From positions 310,001 to 374,000 of the forward strand of contig JABVXV010000036.1 of the NCBI GenBank assembly GCA_013365325.1: DNA of 64,000 nucleotides, given 5' to 3'. Origin of the DNA: Dipetalonema caudispina (taxonomy: Eukaryota; Nematoda; Chromadorea; Rhabditida; Onchocercidae). Below are positions 43,501-56,367 of the stretch, in pieces. How positions within the stretch are numbered: the first letter of the stretch is position 1; every line of letters begins with the position of its first letter. The position numbers and the translations under genes were made by a program. The notes beneath the pieces are model-generated. The model ran no database searches. It was not told where the DNA came from and worked only from the letters and a program-made list of their open reading frames with translations.

Positions 43501-45289
43501 CTTTTTTTTTTTCATTTAATAGTTGCAAAAATTATTAACTCTTTTCAAAACGATATTCTAAAATGATTTAAGTAAGTAAAAAAAAAAGATAACTTTAGCA
43601 TCTCTTGCTTCCACTAAATCACTGTCAAGTAAATTTCGTAGTTTTTTTAATTGATTTTGTTCGATAGCTTCTATTGCAGCATTTAAACGACTCTGTAAAA
43701 AAAAAAAAAAAAAAAAGACAAAATTAAATTCCTATAAAATTATGCAACACATTAAATAGATATGATTATTCATGCTAATAAAACATAGCAACATTAATCA
43801 GTTTTGATTTCAGCTTTATTTTTTTTTTTAATTCTTTAAATATAACGAAGTATTATATTTATTCTTTTAAAATTTGATTCGTTTGAAATTAATTATTTGA
43901 TTTTTTGAATATAATTGCCAAATTTTTTTCATTAAATTCGAATTATTTGAAGCATTGAGCAAATTTTTTTAAAAAAAAAAATTAAAAAAAGAAAAAATTT
44001 TTTTCTTTAAGAATGCTTCACTTATTTTGAAATAGTTTTAAAATTTTTATTGATAGAAAAGATTTAAAATGAATGAAAAATTTCTCATTTTGAAAAATTA
44101 ACAAATATTAATTCATTTAAGAAATTATTCAAAATCTACCTGCTGTTTCCGGAATCGTGTTATGTAATGCATTAAACGTTCATTGTCCAAATGTTTTCCA
44201 ACAATTCGGCTAACTTCCTCTAGTTTACCACTAATTTGTAAATCTTCCAATTCAGTAAATTTTTTAGCATCATAATTTAAATTCATTATACGATATTCCA
44301 AATCTTCCTGTTTTCCTTTATCTAAATTATACAAAAATATTAAATATTATATTTGATTACTTGTTATGATTGCATAATAAATATATAGTTATGCATTTAT
44401 ATTAAATATATTTGAATAACTCTATGATATTTGTTTATTTTTAGCAACAAAAAAATTTTTATATGTCTTTTCAAAATAAATTTGCATATGCGGAAATAAG
44501 CAATTATTTAATTTGTTATTGTTAGCATTTTTACTTCTCTTTTTTTTTCTTGACAAAATATTCCAAACAACATATTGATGTAATTTTACATAAGAATGTT
44601 ATTTCTAGCCTTTGTTTTTCTTTCAATTTTTAATTTTTTTCAAATATTTCATCAGTTTTTTTTTTATTCCTAATAATAATACCTTTGTTGTTAACATAGT
44701 TTTTCTGTTTTTTTCTTTTTTTTTTTTTAATTCTCTATTATTTACAACATTAAAAAATTAAGATTTGCTTTTTTTTTTTTTTTTGAATGATTTTTTTAAT
44801 TTCTTATTCAGAAATGAAAGATTTTTTTCGTAAATTTTTTTTTTTTTGAAGTGAAAACTTGATGTATTTACTGCTATTGCTGATATTGTCAAATTTTTAC
44901 CTAAATTAATACTCATTATATTGTTATTGAGTAAAGAATGCTACTCAAATTTTTTCTAAAAATAAGGTTAACACAAACTTTTCAAACTTTCTTAACAACA
45001 AAAATAATGCACTAATAAAAAAAATAAATAAATAATACATTTAGTTAATAAAAAAATCATAATTCATTTGTCAAGTTTTATCCTAAATATAAATTTCTAA
45101 AGATATTATAAATATGATAATTTACATCAATAATTTTGCTTCCTCTTCTTTTACTTCTTAATAAATTATTTAATTGCAGTTAAGAAGTAAATTTAGAAAT
45201 TTGCAACAACAAAAATTTAAGAATCTTAACACATGATGAAAAATAAAATAATTTTAAAGTTTGTAAGCAAACACTAACCTGTAGCCATT
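33787..45289 (-). CDS. modular ankyrin-repeat protein with C-terminal Dpy-30-like motif
   Basis: Twenty-one minus-strand exons: 45289-45280, 44321-44140, 43692-43594, 43372-43275, 42275-42180, 41526-41400, 41105-40948, 40750-40648, 40350-40253, 39998-39897, 39633-39510, 39384-39227, 38926-38726, 38273-38172, 37852-37763, 37459-37280, 35787-35587, 35222-35121, 34928-34759, 34184-34028 and 33870-33787. They encode about 880 aa if one missing base is allowed. Ankyrin signatures recur (MTPLHVAILHGQINTVRYLL, AGRTPLHYA, NKRTPLHYAAA, SKRTPMHYAAA). Between blocks lies a conserved WL..GN..L..LVL.G..DLL motif. The last about 45 residues (LARTVAPVLTKALTEVLLQR, then PIDPIIFIANWLTQ) match the Dpy-30 dimerisation/docking helix pair found in COMPASS DPY-30 and some axonemal proteins. 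Ankyrin blocks suggest a scaffold; the partner is unknown. Two junctions are odd: exon 3/4 is out of frame by one base and exon 7 has a CG instead of AG acceptor, so sequence errors or decay are possible. Confidence 0.82.
34381..34585. repeat. (AAT)n microsatellite in the penultimate intron of the ankyrin gene
   Basis: About 200 bases of AAT trinucleotides with occasional AGT and GCA interruptions, between exons at 34759 and 34184. The poly-Tyr and poly-Ile open frames over it are artefacts. Confidence 0.9.
36744..37140. repeat. diverged duplicate segment, about 300 bp apart, inside an ankyrin-gene intron
   Basis: The segment TAATAACTTTTACTTCTTCA with following AGGTCA...TTCCC and A/G-rich sequence near 36750-36830 recurs in diverged form (TAATAACCTTTACTTCGTCA, AGGTCA..CTTCCC) near 37053-37135. 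In both cases CATATATATAA-type sequence follows. It is a local duplication within the intron between exons 37459-37280 and 35787-35587. Confidence 0.55.
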
Positions 45290-45658
45290 GAAAAATTATT
45301 TCACAGATAATTTTTTTTTCTTTCTGTCTAAAAAATTAATATTTGTTAAGAATAGTTGAAAGGTTGTGTTAAATGATAACATACGAAAAAGATTACATTA
45401 AAATCAGTTCAACTTATCAGTTACAGTACTCGTACTAAATTACTGAAAAAATATCTAAGAAAAAGAATAGAGGAATGGAAAAAATTTCTAAATTAATTCC
45501 ATCGTAATGATGTCAAATGGTAGAGAATGCATTTTTAATTTCATTTTTTCAACACTCTATTTATGTATTTATTTGAAAAACAACATGAATAATCCGTGAA
45601 GATTCCCGCAATGTTTTTAATGTCAACCTCTTTTAGGATTAAATTATTGATATTGAAA

Positions 45659-45689
<31 letters not shown>

Positions 45690-48600
45690 GAAAAAAATGA
45701 AGAAAGAAATGAAAATGACTCTTTTAGTTTTCAAACGAAAAAAAAAAAGATTGATTTAAAAATTTCGAATTATTTATGCACTAGTATATAATATGATGTA
45801 AAAATGATAATAAATAGCATAGAAAATCTATCGAAATATTTTAAAAATTAAAAATGATGAATTTTTTTCTCAAGAAAAGGGAAATAGTTTTTTGTGCAAA
45901 CTAAAAAGGTAATGAAAACTTTTTCCATGCTGAATTCAACTCTTTGTACTTGGATCTATCATTCTCAAAATTTAGTTTAGATTTACTTTTTTTTCCCGAA
46001 TTTTAGTGTTAAGACTGGAAAAACCCTATCTATTCCTACAATGTTGCAATGTTCCTACAACCGTATCATAAAAAAATGGACACTTAACATACCACCAATA
46101 AATGATCTTTTATCAAATTTTTCATTTTTTAAATTGAATTACTATATTTCTAACATTCAATAGAACCGCTATAGGATTGATAATAGTCTAAATTTTATCA
46201 GTTTTGGAGAGCAATGATAACTATAACAAATACTATGTATTAATTATGTTATCAATCGAGACAACAAATTTACCAATAATTGATATCAAAAAAAAAAAAA
46301 AAAAAGAAAAATGAAAACCAATGTAAAAATTGAGAAATCAATGTTAAAAATAATGGATATTTTTTTTTTTTTTAACTTCTTATTAAAATAAATCGAAGAA
46401 AAAATAACAAATCATATAGTTGATATTTTTTAATAAGATTTCATTTAGATATTTCATCGATGTTAATGAAATATTAAACAGCAATTTCTTTTCAATATGT
46501 TAATAATCATTTAGATGACAAGTATTTGACATTATCAATAAGCATAACTAATGGAGAAATGAATAGATGAAAATGATTCTCGTCATGATATCATTTTAAT
46601 TACAAATTATTCTATGCATGAAATTGATTAATGATATTTACAATGAGTTATCATCATAATATTCCATCTACTGTATTTTTTATATTGAATACTATCATAT
46701 CAGATTATGCTAATAATAAATAATATCTTCTACTGTCATTGTTTGATAAACAGAAATGAATAGTGATATTACATTAATAATTTGCAAGTTTTTGGAAATA
46801 ATTAATTAAGCATATTTGCTGAAATATCTGCCAAAATTTGCATATTTCAAAGCACATATACATCAACAATTTCATAATTGCAAGAAATAATATTTTCAAA
46901 ACATTAATATTTGCAAATTTTTTTAACACACAATTTATAAAATGTTGAATAACATTATCAAATATTTTTTCAAAAAAGAATTACTATAAATAGTTATCAA
47001 ATATTTGACATAATTTAAATTTTACAAAATCTCTTAAAATAATTTCGTCAGTTATACATGTTATAAACCGATTTTAACGTTATATGCTTGCATCGGTTAG
47101 TTAACTAAAATAACATTTTCTTGATGGGAAAATTTATTGCAGATTATTGTTGCCGTAATTATGATTAATTTAGATATTGTTACATTTCTGATATTTGTTT
47201 AAATTTTCGAAATTTAATAATTTAATTATCAAATACAATTTGAACGAAATTTTAAAATTAAATAGTAGCACACTTTACAAATAAATAATTCATTATTTTA
47301 TTTTATCACAATCATCGTTGCACGTATAATTTGATAGTTTAATGATGTAGAAATATTTGAAACTATGATATTGAATAAAATTTTAAAAAAAAAAATTTGT
47401 ATTTGTGATACGGTATTTTACAGTTTTCTTTAATTATTATAAAAAGCTTTTCTTATTATTCCAAACTACGGTAAATGTTTACAGTTCCATAGAAAAATAC
47501 AATTAGTTTTTTTTTATTTTTCAATTCAAAATTTTCAGTCTTTTTTTCTTTTCTGGTAAAAAAGGTAGAGATGTCATATTAATTATGTTATCAATAAAAG
47601 TTTCAAATCAATGATAAATATTTTATTGATGAAAAATCGTACAGTTCTAAATGATAAAAATTTATGATTAACTCTTTTCTTTATTTTCCTTTTTTTTTTT
47701 TTTTGTTTATAATTTTTTCACATAAAATTGATAAAATGGGATTTTATGTGAAAAATCTCATTTTATCAATTCACTTACGAATTCTTAAATGATTATTGAG
47801 AAGAAATATCATTTTAAGGTGTATATATATATATGAATTTCATTGACTTGAAGTCACACATAGAAGTAAATAAGTAATTAATTAAAATTGTTGTTTCGCT
47901 TTTTTTTTTTTTTATCTTTTCCAATTTCTAGCATTTATAGTAATAAAAAAGATAAAAGTATGCGAGTAATAAGTAAATGATTACGAAACAACAACAAGTT
48001 TCAATTAAATTTTTCACTTTAATGTTTATCTGCATGAAAATATACATAATTGATGTATATAGCATTAACGTTGCTAGAAATTACTATGGTAACTTCTAAT
48101 ATCGCTTAATAAAAAATTATATCAGACATAGTCATTAATAATTTTTAATAACTAAATATTGATTTCAAATATGCTTTTAAATATCAAAATGATATAGATT
48201 ATTAAAAAACACAACTGCATTCATTTCGAATATTTCATTAATTTTTATAAATATTCTAGATGTCAATGAAAATTTTTCTCAAAAATTATTTCAAAATATA
48301 AAATTTAGTAATTTGAAATGGTGCAAATTTAATCATTTCAAACTTTTTAATAATAGAAAACTCAACAACATAAGATAGTTTGCAATTTTGAAATTGATCA
48401 ATGAAACAAGAATATTTAGGAGAATTAATTCATATTATGACATTTGAAAATAAATTTTTTGAAATTAAAAAAAAATTTCCCCAAGATAAAACATTCAAAA
48501 ATTAGGAAGACAGAAAAGGAAAGTAAATTTTCGAAAGCATGTACTTTGAAAAATTATTGTGAAAATTTCTTTTTTTTTTTTTTTTTTACAATTCAAAAGC

Positions 48601-50116
48601 AATTAAAGAAATTATTAACAAACTAATTTCACTTACCATTTATATTTCAACCATTCCGACTAAATTTATATCTTTTGAAGCATACAATTTATTCTATCCC
48701 AACTTTTTAGATAATAACTGATAGATTATTATGAATTTGATAATATATTTATAATTATTTGGATCAAAAATACTCAAACTAATTCATTACGATACAAATT
48801 TTTTTTTCCTTTCAGTAATATAAAAGTAAAGAAAGTTGCAATAAAATGGCATTACTCTGTCAACTACTTGGTTTTTTTTTTTTTTTCTCTAGCTTAAGCA
48901 TCAGTAAACTATTGATAAGAACAATTTTACTGAACTTATGAATTTTTTTAGGTAACAAATTTTTTTTATTTCGGTACATTTTTTTTTTTTTTCTTTTTTT
49001 ATACAGATAAATAAACTTTTCAAAATTTGTTGTTATTATGAATTATTTATTGAACATATGTCGATTACTAAATAATCTTCACTATGAACAATTATAGTTT
49101 ATTGCTTTAATCTTTTCTCAACTGATCAGAAATGATATTTGAATTAAAATAAATTCACATTACACATATCAAATTTCATATCATTTATAAATATCATCAT
49201 AAATATTTGTAAACATTTGATCATTTTCAAAATGAAGTCGTTGCTGTTTTTTCGTTGCTGCTATAAAATATTTGTAATAATTAAAGTAAATAACAACAAA
49301 TATGAGCAATTCTTAGAGTTAATTTTTTATTTATTGCATTTGAAAGGATAAAATATTTTAACATACTAAATTATTTTGCTATTTATAAAAGTAAATTTTA
49401 AACAGACATTGTTTTTTATAGCAAAAAATAAAATTAATAATAGTACCTAAATGAAAGAAAAGAAAGAAAAAATTATCATTTAGTGATATGTTAATTAATA
49501 AATAGAACGTCAATTAATGTTAATTAATGTTAATTAATATGTTAATTAACAAATAGAACAAACATTTTTTAATTGAGAAATCTAAGAAAGAAATAATACC
49601 AATATGTGCGATACCTATTTAGTTCTTCAATAATTCTATTAATGTTATTAGAATGCATAGCATTTGTTTCAAATTTCAAATTAAACAAAAACATATGACG
49701 TATTTAACGTTTCTTTTACGTAATACAACATGTATATATATATTTATATGAGTGGAATGTGCAGATACTACAAAGTACAACAAAGTTGATTTGATTGTTA
49801 AAACTGTTTATTACAACAAATTAGAATTAGCAAGTAACTTTATTGATTGATTTATGTATATTTTTATAATTAATATTACTAATTTGAAAGTCGATATATT
49901 ATTTTATTGGTAAAGGTATAGAAATAAAATAAATGATACGTTACGTAAAATCATCAGAATTTAAATGACAAATTTTTGAAGTAATTATTTCATGTATTTA
50001 TAATACTGGAAGAAATCCTATTGGGCACTTCTAAATTTAGGCATTTTTTTTTTCTTTCAAATTCATTAAGTTTTTTTAGTAAACTGTAATGTGTCTAAAA
50101 TTTGACAGCAGTAAGA
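45290..50116. other. intergenic region with homopolymer tracts
   Basis: About 4.8 kb of A+T-rich DNA upstream of the ankyrin gene and downstream of the membrane-protein gene. Poly(T) and poly(A) runs lie near 45660, 46290 and 48570. No supported coding or RNA gene was seen. Confidence 0.6.
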
Positions 50117-51846
50117 TTATTCAAATCTATCTAATGCTTTTGCTATAATTTCATCTCTAACAAATGATGATTTATGCATAGCTGACAACAAAAAGATTGG
50201 AGAAATTGTTAAAATATATTTGAGAAATGATAAAAGATAATGTATCAAAGAGTAAAATAGATATAATGAATGGTGCAAAATTAAGAAGGTAAAATTAAAA
50301 ATACTTGAAAAATATTTAATTAATTTGAAATAGCTTTTCATAGATTTTACCGTATTTCGCTTTGTTTTTGATCAGTTGTAGAAGCATGATTTTGATAAAA
50401 TTCTTGAATTTTACTTCCATTTTCTTTCTGATAATATTTACGAAATATGAAGCCAAATAAAGAACACAATGATAGCATAAATAACATTGTTAACCATATA
50501 GCAATATTTTTTAAATGTTTTGCTTCTGATGAAAATAATATTTGAATTAAAAACAAAATTTAAAAAAAAAAAGGGAAAAATGTGATCTTTCTTTATTTTA
50601 TATTTAACAAAATCATAAAATTGATTTATTATTTATTCTATTTTAATACTCTTCTTTTCAAAAAAAAAAAATTGGTTTAAATTTAATTTTATATAACAAT
50701 CAACTCTATTCATTGAATATAATCTTAACTAAGATTCGGTAATTAATTATTATAAGAAATGATTAAGGCAAATTTTCAAATTAATTTCAAGATATTTTAA
50801 AAAAGGAAATGTTAACCGAATAGCATACTTGATATCGGATTGAAATATGCTTTTATAATTTCATACAGTAATGTTCTCAATGTTACCGCTATATTACCTG
50901 TCTAAATTCATTAATCATCACAAATGGATATAATTTCATTATAAAATTAATTCAAAATATATGCAAATCTAATCTATTATGTAATATTTAGAAGTTTTCT
51001 TCTCTTAAAAATAAAAAAAAAAAAATTCAATTATTACATTAATCATTACTATATATTACCGTTTGGAAAAGCATTTGAATTAAAAAAAAAAAAAAAAAAA
51101 GAAATGAAATCCAAATATGTAGTAAATCAATAACTTTTAAGCATTAGCAATAATTTGTATCGAAATGATTAATCGTATTTAAATTGCACTTATTCACTTC
51201 AATGTAGCAATGAAATAAACAAAAATTAATTGTTTATTAGGTATAAACTTACAACAACAATAATATTAATCCATATAAGGCTTGATTTTTCGGTGATACT
51301 AGCAAGGAAAAGAATAATTCCATTGATGCAAATTATTGAAAGTAATGAAGGATGTGATTCTGAACATTGTACCATTTCATTAATAATACATTCAAATGTT
51401 ATCATAGCTGATGAAAATACAATCATTATTGTACCCAAAATACATAACCATATCTATGAAAAAATTAAATTTATTTATTCATAAATTATATTTTGTTTAA
51501 ATTATAGGTAATTTATTTCAATAATAATAAAATATCATACAAAAATTCACTTATTCTTTTATCATTTATTGATATGATAAAAATTATTTGTTTGCTATAT
51601 ACACTTACGCATAAATTTCCATCATTAATATATAAATATATAAATATTAGAAATGAACAGTGGAAAAATGTAAAATTACTTAATCAAATTGCTTCATATA
51701 TTTGTAAATATGTTTAAAAAAAATTTTTTTTTTAAAAAAAAAAAAACCATTTTACATGAAATAAAAATGAAAAAGAAAAAAAGAAATCAAAATATTCTAA
51801 TAAACAATAGCAAAATTTTGTATAATACCTTTATTGGTTTCCACAT
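50117..51846 (-). CDS. small multi-pass membrane protein, nematode tetraspan-like, function unknown
   Basis: Six minus-strand exons give a continuous 199-codon frame: 51846-51806, 51678-51609, 51453-51253, 50901-50829, 50525-50351 and 50156-50117. Hydrophobic segments are FTFFHCSFLIFIYLYI, IWLCILGTIMIVFSSAMITF, LLSIICINGIILFLASI, SLIWINIIVVTGNIAVTL and IAIWLTMLFMLSLCSLFGF. A polar tail follows (KYYQKENGSKIQEFYQN.., ending ALDRFE). The last four exons have good acceptors and consistent phases. The first two are less certain: a canonical GTATTA donor after MWKPIK would break the frame, so I used a weaker donor at 51805, which keeps phase and completes the first membrane segment. No domain was recognised; many nematode lineage-specific four-pass proteins look like this. 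Confidence 0.55.
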
Positions 51847-54800
51847 ATGGAATTTAAATAGTGGAATTTTATAATTGATAATACGTCAAAAATGAAATGC
51901 ACGAAATAGTGAAGAATGAAAATATTGCACAAGTATGTTTTTAGAATATATGATAATTTTAAGTGAAACAATTCATAAACAACTTATAATGGATTCAGTC
52001 CGATCACTAAATGATCATTTCAGATAAATAGCAAATTTCTGCAAACATATAAGCATATGCAAATTTCAGAAACTTCTTAATTTGGTACAATTAAAAATCG
52101 GAAAAATAACTGTATGCATTTTAAGGAATTCAAGATCTTTTCGTATTTTTGAATTGACGTGAATCTCTCTCTTTCTCTCTCTCTCTCTCTTTCTGAATTG
52201 CCTATCAAATTTAATAATTATGATATAAATTTTGCATAGAATTTTAACAGAAGAAATGAAGCGTTTTGCCGAAGAAAAAAAAAAAAAAAATTCAGAAAGC
52301 TTTCAAATAATTCAACTTACTACGCAATCAAAATTATTATAAAATTTGTTGGTATTAATTGCTGTGGTATTCAATCAGTTCTATATTCAACTATTTGTCG
52401 TGATACACAATCAAAAGGACTGTGCTGTCGTCGATAAATATTACAATTTCCTTCTACCACAAATAATTATTTCACGATAGAGGTGCTGAATGATTAAAGA
52501 ATCAAAGAAATGTTAAGCTTACAAAAATGCAATGATTATTGTCCACTAACATTGGTCACCCGTGTGATTACACATTCAAAAGCATAGATTTTAAAGAAAT
52601 CCATAATAAATTAATTCCCTTTGAACTGCATAAAATTTCTATTATACCACATCTAAACAGGGAAGTCTAAAACAGATCTCATAGTGCCCTCTTAACCACG
52701 TAGGGGTCAATCGATGAAGCTCCTAATTGCTCCACAAATTCAACTGGTAAATCTTCAACCTTTGTTCGTAATGCTGAAGGAACTAATAACTGCACCCATC
52801 AGATCACGAGTTTCAAATCCCAAATTAATTATTAAAATTTTAATTAATGAAAATATATATATCAACAAACAGCTGGAAACAACACTTCAAAACTTATAGC
52901 CGAAACCTGCGGAATAATAACTCCTTTCCTCCACCATTCGAACAATTGCCCCTCTCGTCTCCCTCAACTTATCACCACAGTATCATCCATAAGTACTGCT
53001 CTATCCTCTTCGAGTATAAACGTGGTAGTGACCAGTTTCCGTCGAAATCGCCCTCTTCACACGAAATGCATCATCGACCTTCGATGACCACATAATCGTT
53101 TTTTGGTGTTGAAAATCACTTCTCATATATTCTTCCTAACAGATTATAGTTTGAAATTTGCCATTTTCCATTCTACTGAATTTGAGGAAATTTCATCATT
53201 TATAATTCTTTCGATAATTTCCAACTGATAAGAAATTATTCCAAAGAATTCTAAGCTTCCAGCTAAACAAAAAAGCAAGTGGAAAGAAAAAATCCACATA
53301 TAATCGACTTGTTTCATAAATATTTGAATATTCAACATGTCAACAAATGAACATATTATCATAATACCTTATAGATACTTTGCTATACATCAACTTATTA
53401 ACCATCCTTAATCACAGCCTCATTTTATTATATCTCATCAATATCAAATATCTATTTGCAATTATTTTCAAAATGATACGTAACCTATGACCCATCGAAT
53501 AGATGTGTATATTAAGCTTGAATAGTTGAAAAGAATGGAAGCAATTGTTTTTATCTTTCGAATGATATTCAAGTCGATGCAAAAAAAAAAAGGCGTCGTT
53601 GCAAAAATATTAAAAAGAACATATCGCATTCGTAAGAAAACAAAAAGGTAAAAAGGAGAAATTATCTATAATATAAATAACAGAAGTTTAGAATGAATAT
53701 ATTTCTAATATCAAAACTTATTTTAATTCTTATTATAATAGATTTGATCATCCCTTCATTTCCTCCTCCTACTTTTTCGATCAATTTCCACGATTTCGCA
53801 ATAGCAAATATCACTTGAATCCACTTATTCTTTTTGTAAGAAATTTCAAATTTCTATCTATTTCGTCGTTATCCTTCCATATTTTGCCTTCTCAATATCC
53901 TCTGCAACATTAGACATTCTCACCTCCTACTGTATCATACTAATATCAGTTTTAAAAATGGTATGTAACCAATAAGCGTCTCTTACATTATTAAAATACT
54001 AGATTACTAGAGGATTAGACCATGAAATTTGTTAAAACATTAGAACACAGTAAAATATTTTGATGACCAAAATATTAGATCAATAAAACATTAGATCATT
54101 GGAGCAATTCAACAATCTGATAATTAAAAATGTTAATTCATTAAAATAATAGATTTTTGAAATATTATTTCAAATTATTTTGCTGTATTTAATTCAATTT
54201 ATCAGATCTCATAATTAATGATTAACACGATGAAAAGGAAAGTGTAAAAAAAAAAAATAACTTAAAATTTAAAGCAAAAAATTTCAATGAACTTATTGGT
54301 ACTGTTTCATAAAAATATTCCACTTTTTTTTTTCATCACTTTTTATTGCTATTTTATTCATTCGGTATGTATTATCGGTGATTTGGAAAATGATTCATAT
54401 TGATTTTCAATTACTACCCTTTTGTAATATATTGTTGTTACGGTGGCAAAAGCCGGTCGAATGATGTAATAAAAATTTTTTTTTTTTTTTCCCGTAATTC
54501 ATAAGGGTGACAATCTTTTAACTGTCTCCTTTTTCCTTTTTTTTTTTTTTTTTTTTTTTTTTTTCAGATTCTTCCGCTTCAATCGTATGAATAACGACAG
54601 CGGAATTGAAATGATGTCTACTTCTTGCAAACTTTTCAAATCATTTGTCAAATTTATTCCTTTTTTTGATAATACTTTCTTTTTTTTTATCTTCCTCTCC
54701 CTTCTCTCTCTCTCCCTCTCTCTCTTCCTCTCTCTTTCCATCTTTTCATATTTAAGATAACTTAATCAAATAATTGCATCGTTTTGAATCATTCTAAAGG

Positions 54801-55340
54801 AGCAACACTCCGAATGTTACACTTCGTTTTCTTGGCATTATTTAACCATTCTTTGATGATTTTCAATATTTATTCATTCATTTAATTAATTAAACTTTCA
54901 TTTACTATAATTCCATTATTCAAATTTCATAACACTAAATATTTTATTAAAGCTGAAAAAAAAAAATAAATATTAATATTTATTTAGTAATCTTATAAAA
55001 AGGAACTTTTAAGTAGTAAAAAGATATTTATAAAAATAAATATCTCATAAGAAATAATTAAACAGATAATTGGAAAAAAGAAAAGGTAAAATTATTCGGA
55101 GAGAAACAATACGAAAAGATGAAAAAAAAGTGATGAATTATTGGGAAAAGATAAAAAAAAAAAAAAATGTTATTAATATTGACTAATTTACTTATAGCTT
55201 ACAAATTCAAAAGTTATCTTTTAATTATTATTATTTTTTTTTTCATTTCATTAGTTTTTTGAAATTCTATTTTCAATTTCATCCTTCATCTTTTTTTTTT
55301 CACTTATATTTTAATCTTCTCACTTTTTTATCGATTCATT

Positions 55341-55512
55341 TTTAGTTGATATTTTAATGTTTAATATTTATATAATATTTGATTACTTCATCTATTATTA
55401 ATCAAATATTTTCACTTTGAATAGTTTTTAGTTGATTCTTTAATGTTTAACATTAATATAATATTTGATTACTTCATCTATTACTAATCAAATATTTTCA
55501 CTAATTTATAGT
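55341..55512. repeat. 86-bp tandem duplication, each copy containing an inverted repeat
   Basis: TTTAGTTGAT..TTTAATGTTTAA begins at 55341 and again at 55427. Each copy contains AATATTTGATTA, a short spacer, then TAATCAAATATT, a 12-base perfect inverted repeat able to form a hairpin. The copies are about 90% identical by eye. Confidence 0.7.
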
Positions 55513-56360
55513 TTAAATTTTAATCCTTTTTTTACATATGTACATTTACATATATATATTACATAGCTTATTTTCCTTACTTCTTTTTACGGTAATAATT
55601 TTTCACTTACCGCGTTATACACGGAAAAAATACGTTGTTTGAAAAGTATACATTTAAATGATTATTTTATCTTACTTACACATAACCAACGTATCTTCAT
55701 CTATAAAGAGAACATTTAATCATATATTTAATCCAAATAATTTGTACATATTATGGCCGCGTGAAATAATGCTTCTATCATTTTATCTGTTAGGTGGAAT
55801 AATTTCTTTCAATAATTTAAATTTTCAACACATTTATTGTGGATAAATAATAAATTGGTCAAATAAACAAATATGATAAAACTTTATTGGATAATTGATC
55901 TTTTTTTTTTTTTCATTAAAAATATCAGATTGAAATTATCGATTTGTAACTTAAATCAAAATTTGTGAAAAGGTAAAGATAATAAGATGGAATCTTATAT
56001 GTTAAAATATTGAAGTAATTATAGCGAATGAGATTTTTTAGCAGTATTTTGCTTTAATTTCTTAAGTGTACTAAAAATTATAGTACATTACATTTTATGG
56101 CTTCTATAAGATTTATATGATCACAGTTTACTTAGCGTGCAAATTGTACAAATTTTATTTTTGTTTTTCTTTTTTTTTTTTTTCGAAAGGCAGGGAAACT
56201 GTTGTAGCGTTTCCATCAGTACTGAATAATATTTTAGGATATAGCATAATCATGCTTTCATCGCTTACTGCAGTGACAAGTAGAATTATAAATTGTAAAA
56301 ATATAGATGAATCTTTCATGTCAATGAATTTCGAATCATTTCAAATCTAATCGTTCAAAA

Positions 56361-56367
56361 TTTTCAG
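56361..56367 (+). promoter_or_regulatory. probable trans-splice (or 5'UTR intron) acceptor of ras-2
   Basis: TTTTCAG ends at 56367, 17 bases before the start ATG at 56385, with no coding exon upstream. It fits SL addition or a 5'UTR intron. Confidence 0.45.

Noticed and set aside
48444..48626. 60-codon Lys/Phe-rich open frame
   Set aside because: Composition reflects poly(A)/poly(T); no splice or homology support.
52740..52830. B-box-like TTTCAAATCCC considered as a tRNA gene
   Set aside because: No matching acceptor stem, A box or cloverleaf around it. No tRNA, rRNA or SL RNA gene was recognised anywhere in the window.
52714..53095. Two overlapping plus-strand open frames as a possible gene
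   Set aside because: No recognisable domain, and the frames overlap and break. Kept only as a low-interest relic patch.
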